Shown in pieces: positions 62,791 to 64,000 of a DNA stretch of 64,000 bases; the first letter of the stretch is position 1, and every line of letters begins with the position of its first letter. The notes beneath the pieces are model-generated. The model searched no databases. It saw only the letters and a list, made by a program, of their open reading frames with translations, and was not told the DNA's origin. The stretch lies in assembly GCF_003994465.1 (NCBI RefSeq), contig NZ_RZNX01000002.1:395444-459443 (forward strand), given 5' to 3'. Origin of the DNA: Paenibacillus zeisoli (lineage in GTDB: Bacteria > Bacillota > Bacilli > Paenibacillales > Paenibacillaceae). A program made the translations under genes and the position numbers.

Positions 62791-63774
62791 ATGAATAAAG
62801 TTGAACGGATTAATACCATCATGCGGTATATCAACAACCGGGCTCAATTTACCATCACTGAAATTATGCAGGAATTTAAGATCTCCCGTTCGACTGCGAT
62901 TAGAGATATCCGGGATATTGAAGCCCTGGGGATGCCGCTTGTCGCCAAAGCGGGGAGGGATGGCGGGTATTATGTCATGCGTAACTCCCTTCTGCCTGGC
63001 GTGCGTTTTACCGATGATGAAGTCAAAGCGCTCTTTATTGCTTTTATGGCGACAAGAAATGCACAGCTCCCGTATCTGAAGAGCCGTCTATCTTTAGCCG
63101 AGAAGTTACTGGGCCTGATCTCAACTAACCAGCAGGATGACCTCGTACTTCTTAATCAAATTCTGCTGTTTGAGGGCACCAACCCCCATAATCCCGACCT
63201 GCTTGAACTCTCGGATCTCCCTCACCCCATGTTGGAGAGACTTATTCAGAACCTGCTTGCCGATCCTTATTTATGGATTACAATCGAGGAAGACAAGGGA
63301 ACGAAATCTTATCCCATCTATCTCCTGTACCTGTATCATGAGAAGGGCTTATGGCAGATGGAAGGCTTTGATTTAAGCGAAGAACAGAAGAAGATTGTTC
63401 CGGTCGGCAATCTCATCCATATTGAATCCTACAAGCCGAAAAAGCGATTAAGCCGGAAGAAGATTCTAGAAAAACTCAGCAAACAGGAAGAGAGAATCAA
63501 CCTGGTCCTTGAACTCGGTCACGAAGCTATTGCACAGTACAAAAAGTATCACCCTCTAAAAGCTTTTATTTCCTATACGAATCCCTATCAGACTACAGCG
63601 AAAGTAAAGATTTACATCGATGCCAATAACCCAGAACAATTGAGGGAAGTTACGAACTGGATTCTGTTCCTGGGAGAAGAGGTCAAGATCAGGGAGGCGC
63701 CGGAGGAAGTCTTGGAAAGTTTACAAAGGAGAGGAATTACCATACCACCATACGAGGGGGGAAAGAGTTCGTGA
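62791..63774 (+). CDS. HTH-WYL-domain transcriptional regulator (YafY-like)
   Basis: A 327-residue regulator. ATG 62791 follows AGGAGC. N-terminal HTH_11: RINTIMRYINNRAQFTITEIMQEFKISRSTAIRDIRDIEALGMPLVAKAGRDGGYYV. A WYL-type ligand domain follows, with KGLWQMEGFDL and IHIESYKPKKR. It diverges from the GyrI-like operon and is followed, with a 4-base overlap, by a LysR gene. Control of one or both neighbours is likely; ligand unknown. Confidence 0.87.
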   Translation: MNKVERINTIMRYINNRAQFTITEIMQEFKISRSTAIRDIRDIEALGMPLVAKAGRDGGYYVMRNSLLPGVRFTDDEVKALFIAFMATRNAQLPYLKSRLSLAEKLLGLISTNQQDDLVLLNQILLFEGTNPHNPDLLELSDLPHPMLERLIQNLLADPYLWITIEEDKGTKSYPIYLLYLYHEKGLWQMEGFDLSEEQKKIVPVGNLIHIESYKPKKRLSRKKILEKLSKQEERINLVLELGHEAIAQYKKYHPLKAFISYTNPYQTTAKVKIYIDANNPEQLREVTNWILFLGEEVKIREAPEEVLESLQRRGITIPPYEGGKSS

Positions 63775-64000
63775 ATACGGAATTTCTAAAAGGATTCCTG
63801 CAGACCGCTCAGACGAAAAGCATTGCAAAAGCCAGTGAGGCTCTGCATATAACCCATACCGCACTTAGCAAGCAGCTCAGAAGTCTGGAGCAGCAATTTG
63901 ATGTGCAGCTGTTCGTTCGCTCCGCGCAGGGGGTTGAATTAACCGAGGCTGGCAGGGTTTTGCATGAATCCGCAACAGTACTGCTTGATCACTTAGATCA
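63771..64000 (+). CDS. LysR-family regulator (partial, N-terminus)
   Basis: GTG 63771 overlaps the stop of the WYL gene (GTGA) after a GGGGGGAAAG site. The visible 76 residues give the LTTR winged helix: NTEFLKGFLQTAQTKSIAKASEALHITHTALSKQLRSLEQQFDVQLFVRSAQGVELTEAGRVLHESA. It continues past the right edge. Translational coupling of two regulators is unusual and suggests joint action on a neighbour beyond the window. Confidence 0.88.
   Translation, partial: MNTEFLKGFLQTAQTKSIAKASEALHITHTALSKQLRSLEQQFDVQLFVRSAQGVELTEAGRVLHESATVLLDHLD

Overview
The window looks like a chromosomal segment of an endospore-forming, low-to-mid GC Firmicute, most likely Paenibacillus. Pointers are a CotS-type spore coat kinase, purine-rich Shine-Dalgarno sites, frequent TTG/GTG starts, Gram-positive regulation (cre-like sites, a leucine T-box leader, two RAT antitermination leaders) and stalk-domain secreted proteins. 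Base composition appears near 50% GC by eye; this was not computed. No rRNA, tRNA, CRISPR array, prophage or intact insertion sequence was seen. The region reads as a mosaic of small regulator-plus-target cassettes around a few catabolic operons.

0-17 kb: the 5' part of a cupin/HD-GYP protein, a secreted coiled-coil protein and a CotS-like kinase. Then come small cassettes: HxlR+SDR, an FAD oxidoreductase, a BadF-type sugar kinase, LysR/SDR, TetR/MFS with two palindromic operators, MarR+DHA2 exporter, EVE, GIY-YIG, a PhnA-type zinc ribbon, a luciferase-like monooxygenase and an aldo/keto reductase with a near-perfect cre site. 17-31 kb: a ManP/ManR-like PTS permease and activator, a DUF4405-like membrane protein, a secreted histidine phosphatase, a redox-type MarR with an NAD(P)H oxidoreductase sharing one operator, a secreted phytase, an SDR/TetR pair with repeated operators, and a membrane-bound penicillin-binding-protein-like hydrolase.

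30.8-42 kb is the metabolic core. A five-gene frlCABDR set resembles the enterobacterial fructoselysine pathway. It uses an APC permease and an epimerase, and it has two near-identical 35-bp promoter/operator elements and a cre-like site. Next is a sucrose utilisation block: a sucrose PTS IIBC, a BglG-family antiterminator, levansucrase SacB and an anchored levanase LevB. A RAT/terminator leader precedes both the PTS gene and sacB, so one antiterminator probably controls both. That antiterminator lacks both PRD2 histidines.

42-55 kb is more accessory and decayed. It holds a stalk-domain protein, an orphan ModA divergent from an HTH/periplasmic-binding-domain fusion regulator, an epimerase remnant, a peroxiredoxin, a decayed MFS fragment next to its intact relative, a TetR/DHA2 pair with identical 13-bp operators, a frameshifted MATE transporter, an MGT-type glycosyltransferase and a 540-residue protein that I do not recognise. 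55-64 kb: a Fur-box-controlled siderophore ABC transporter, leuA2 behind a CUC-specifier T-box, two small GyrI-like/unknown proteins, a WYL regulator and the start of a LysR gene.

The most promising items are the frl operon with its twin operators, the RAT-controlled sucrose/levan block with the altered antiterminator, the ModA/HTH-PBP pair, and the unrecognised propeller-like protein beside the glycosyltransferase. Starts were chosen by Shine-Dalgarno position. All family assignments are from motif recognition, not database search.
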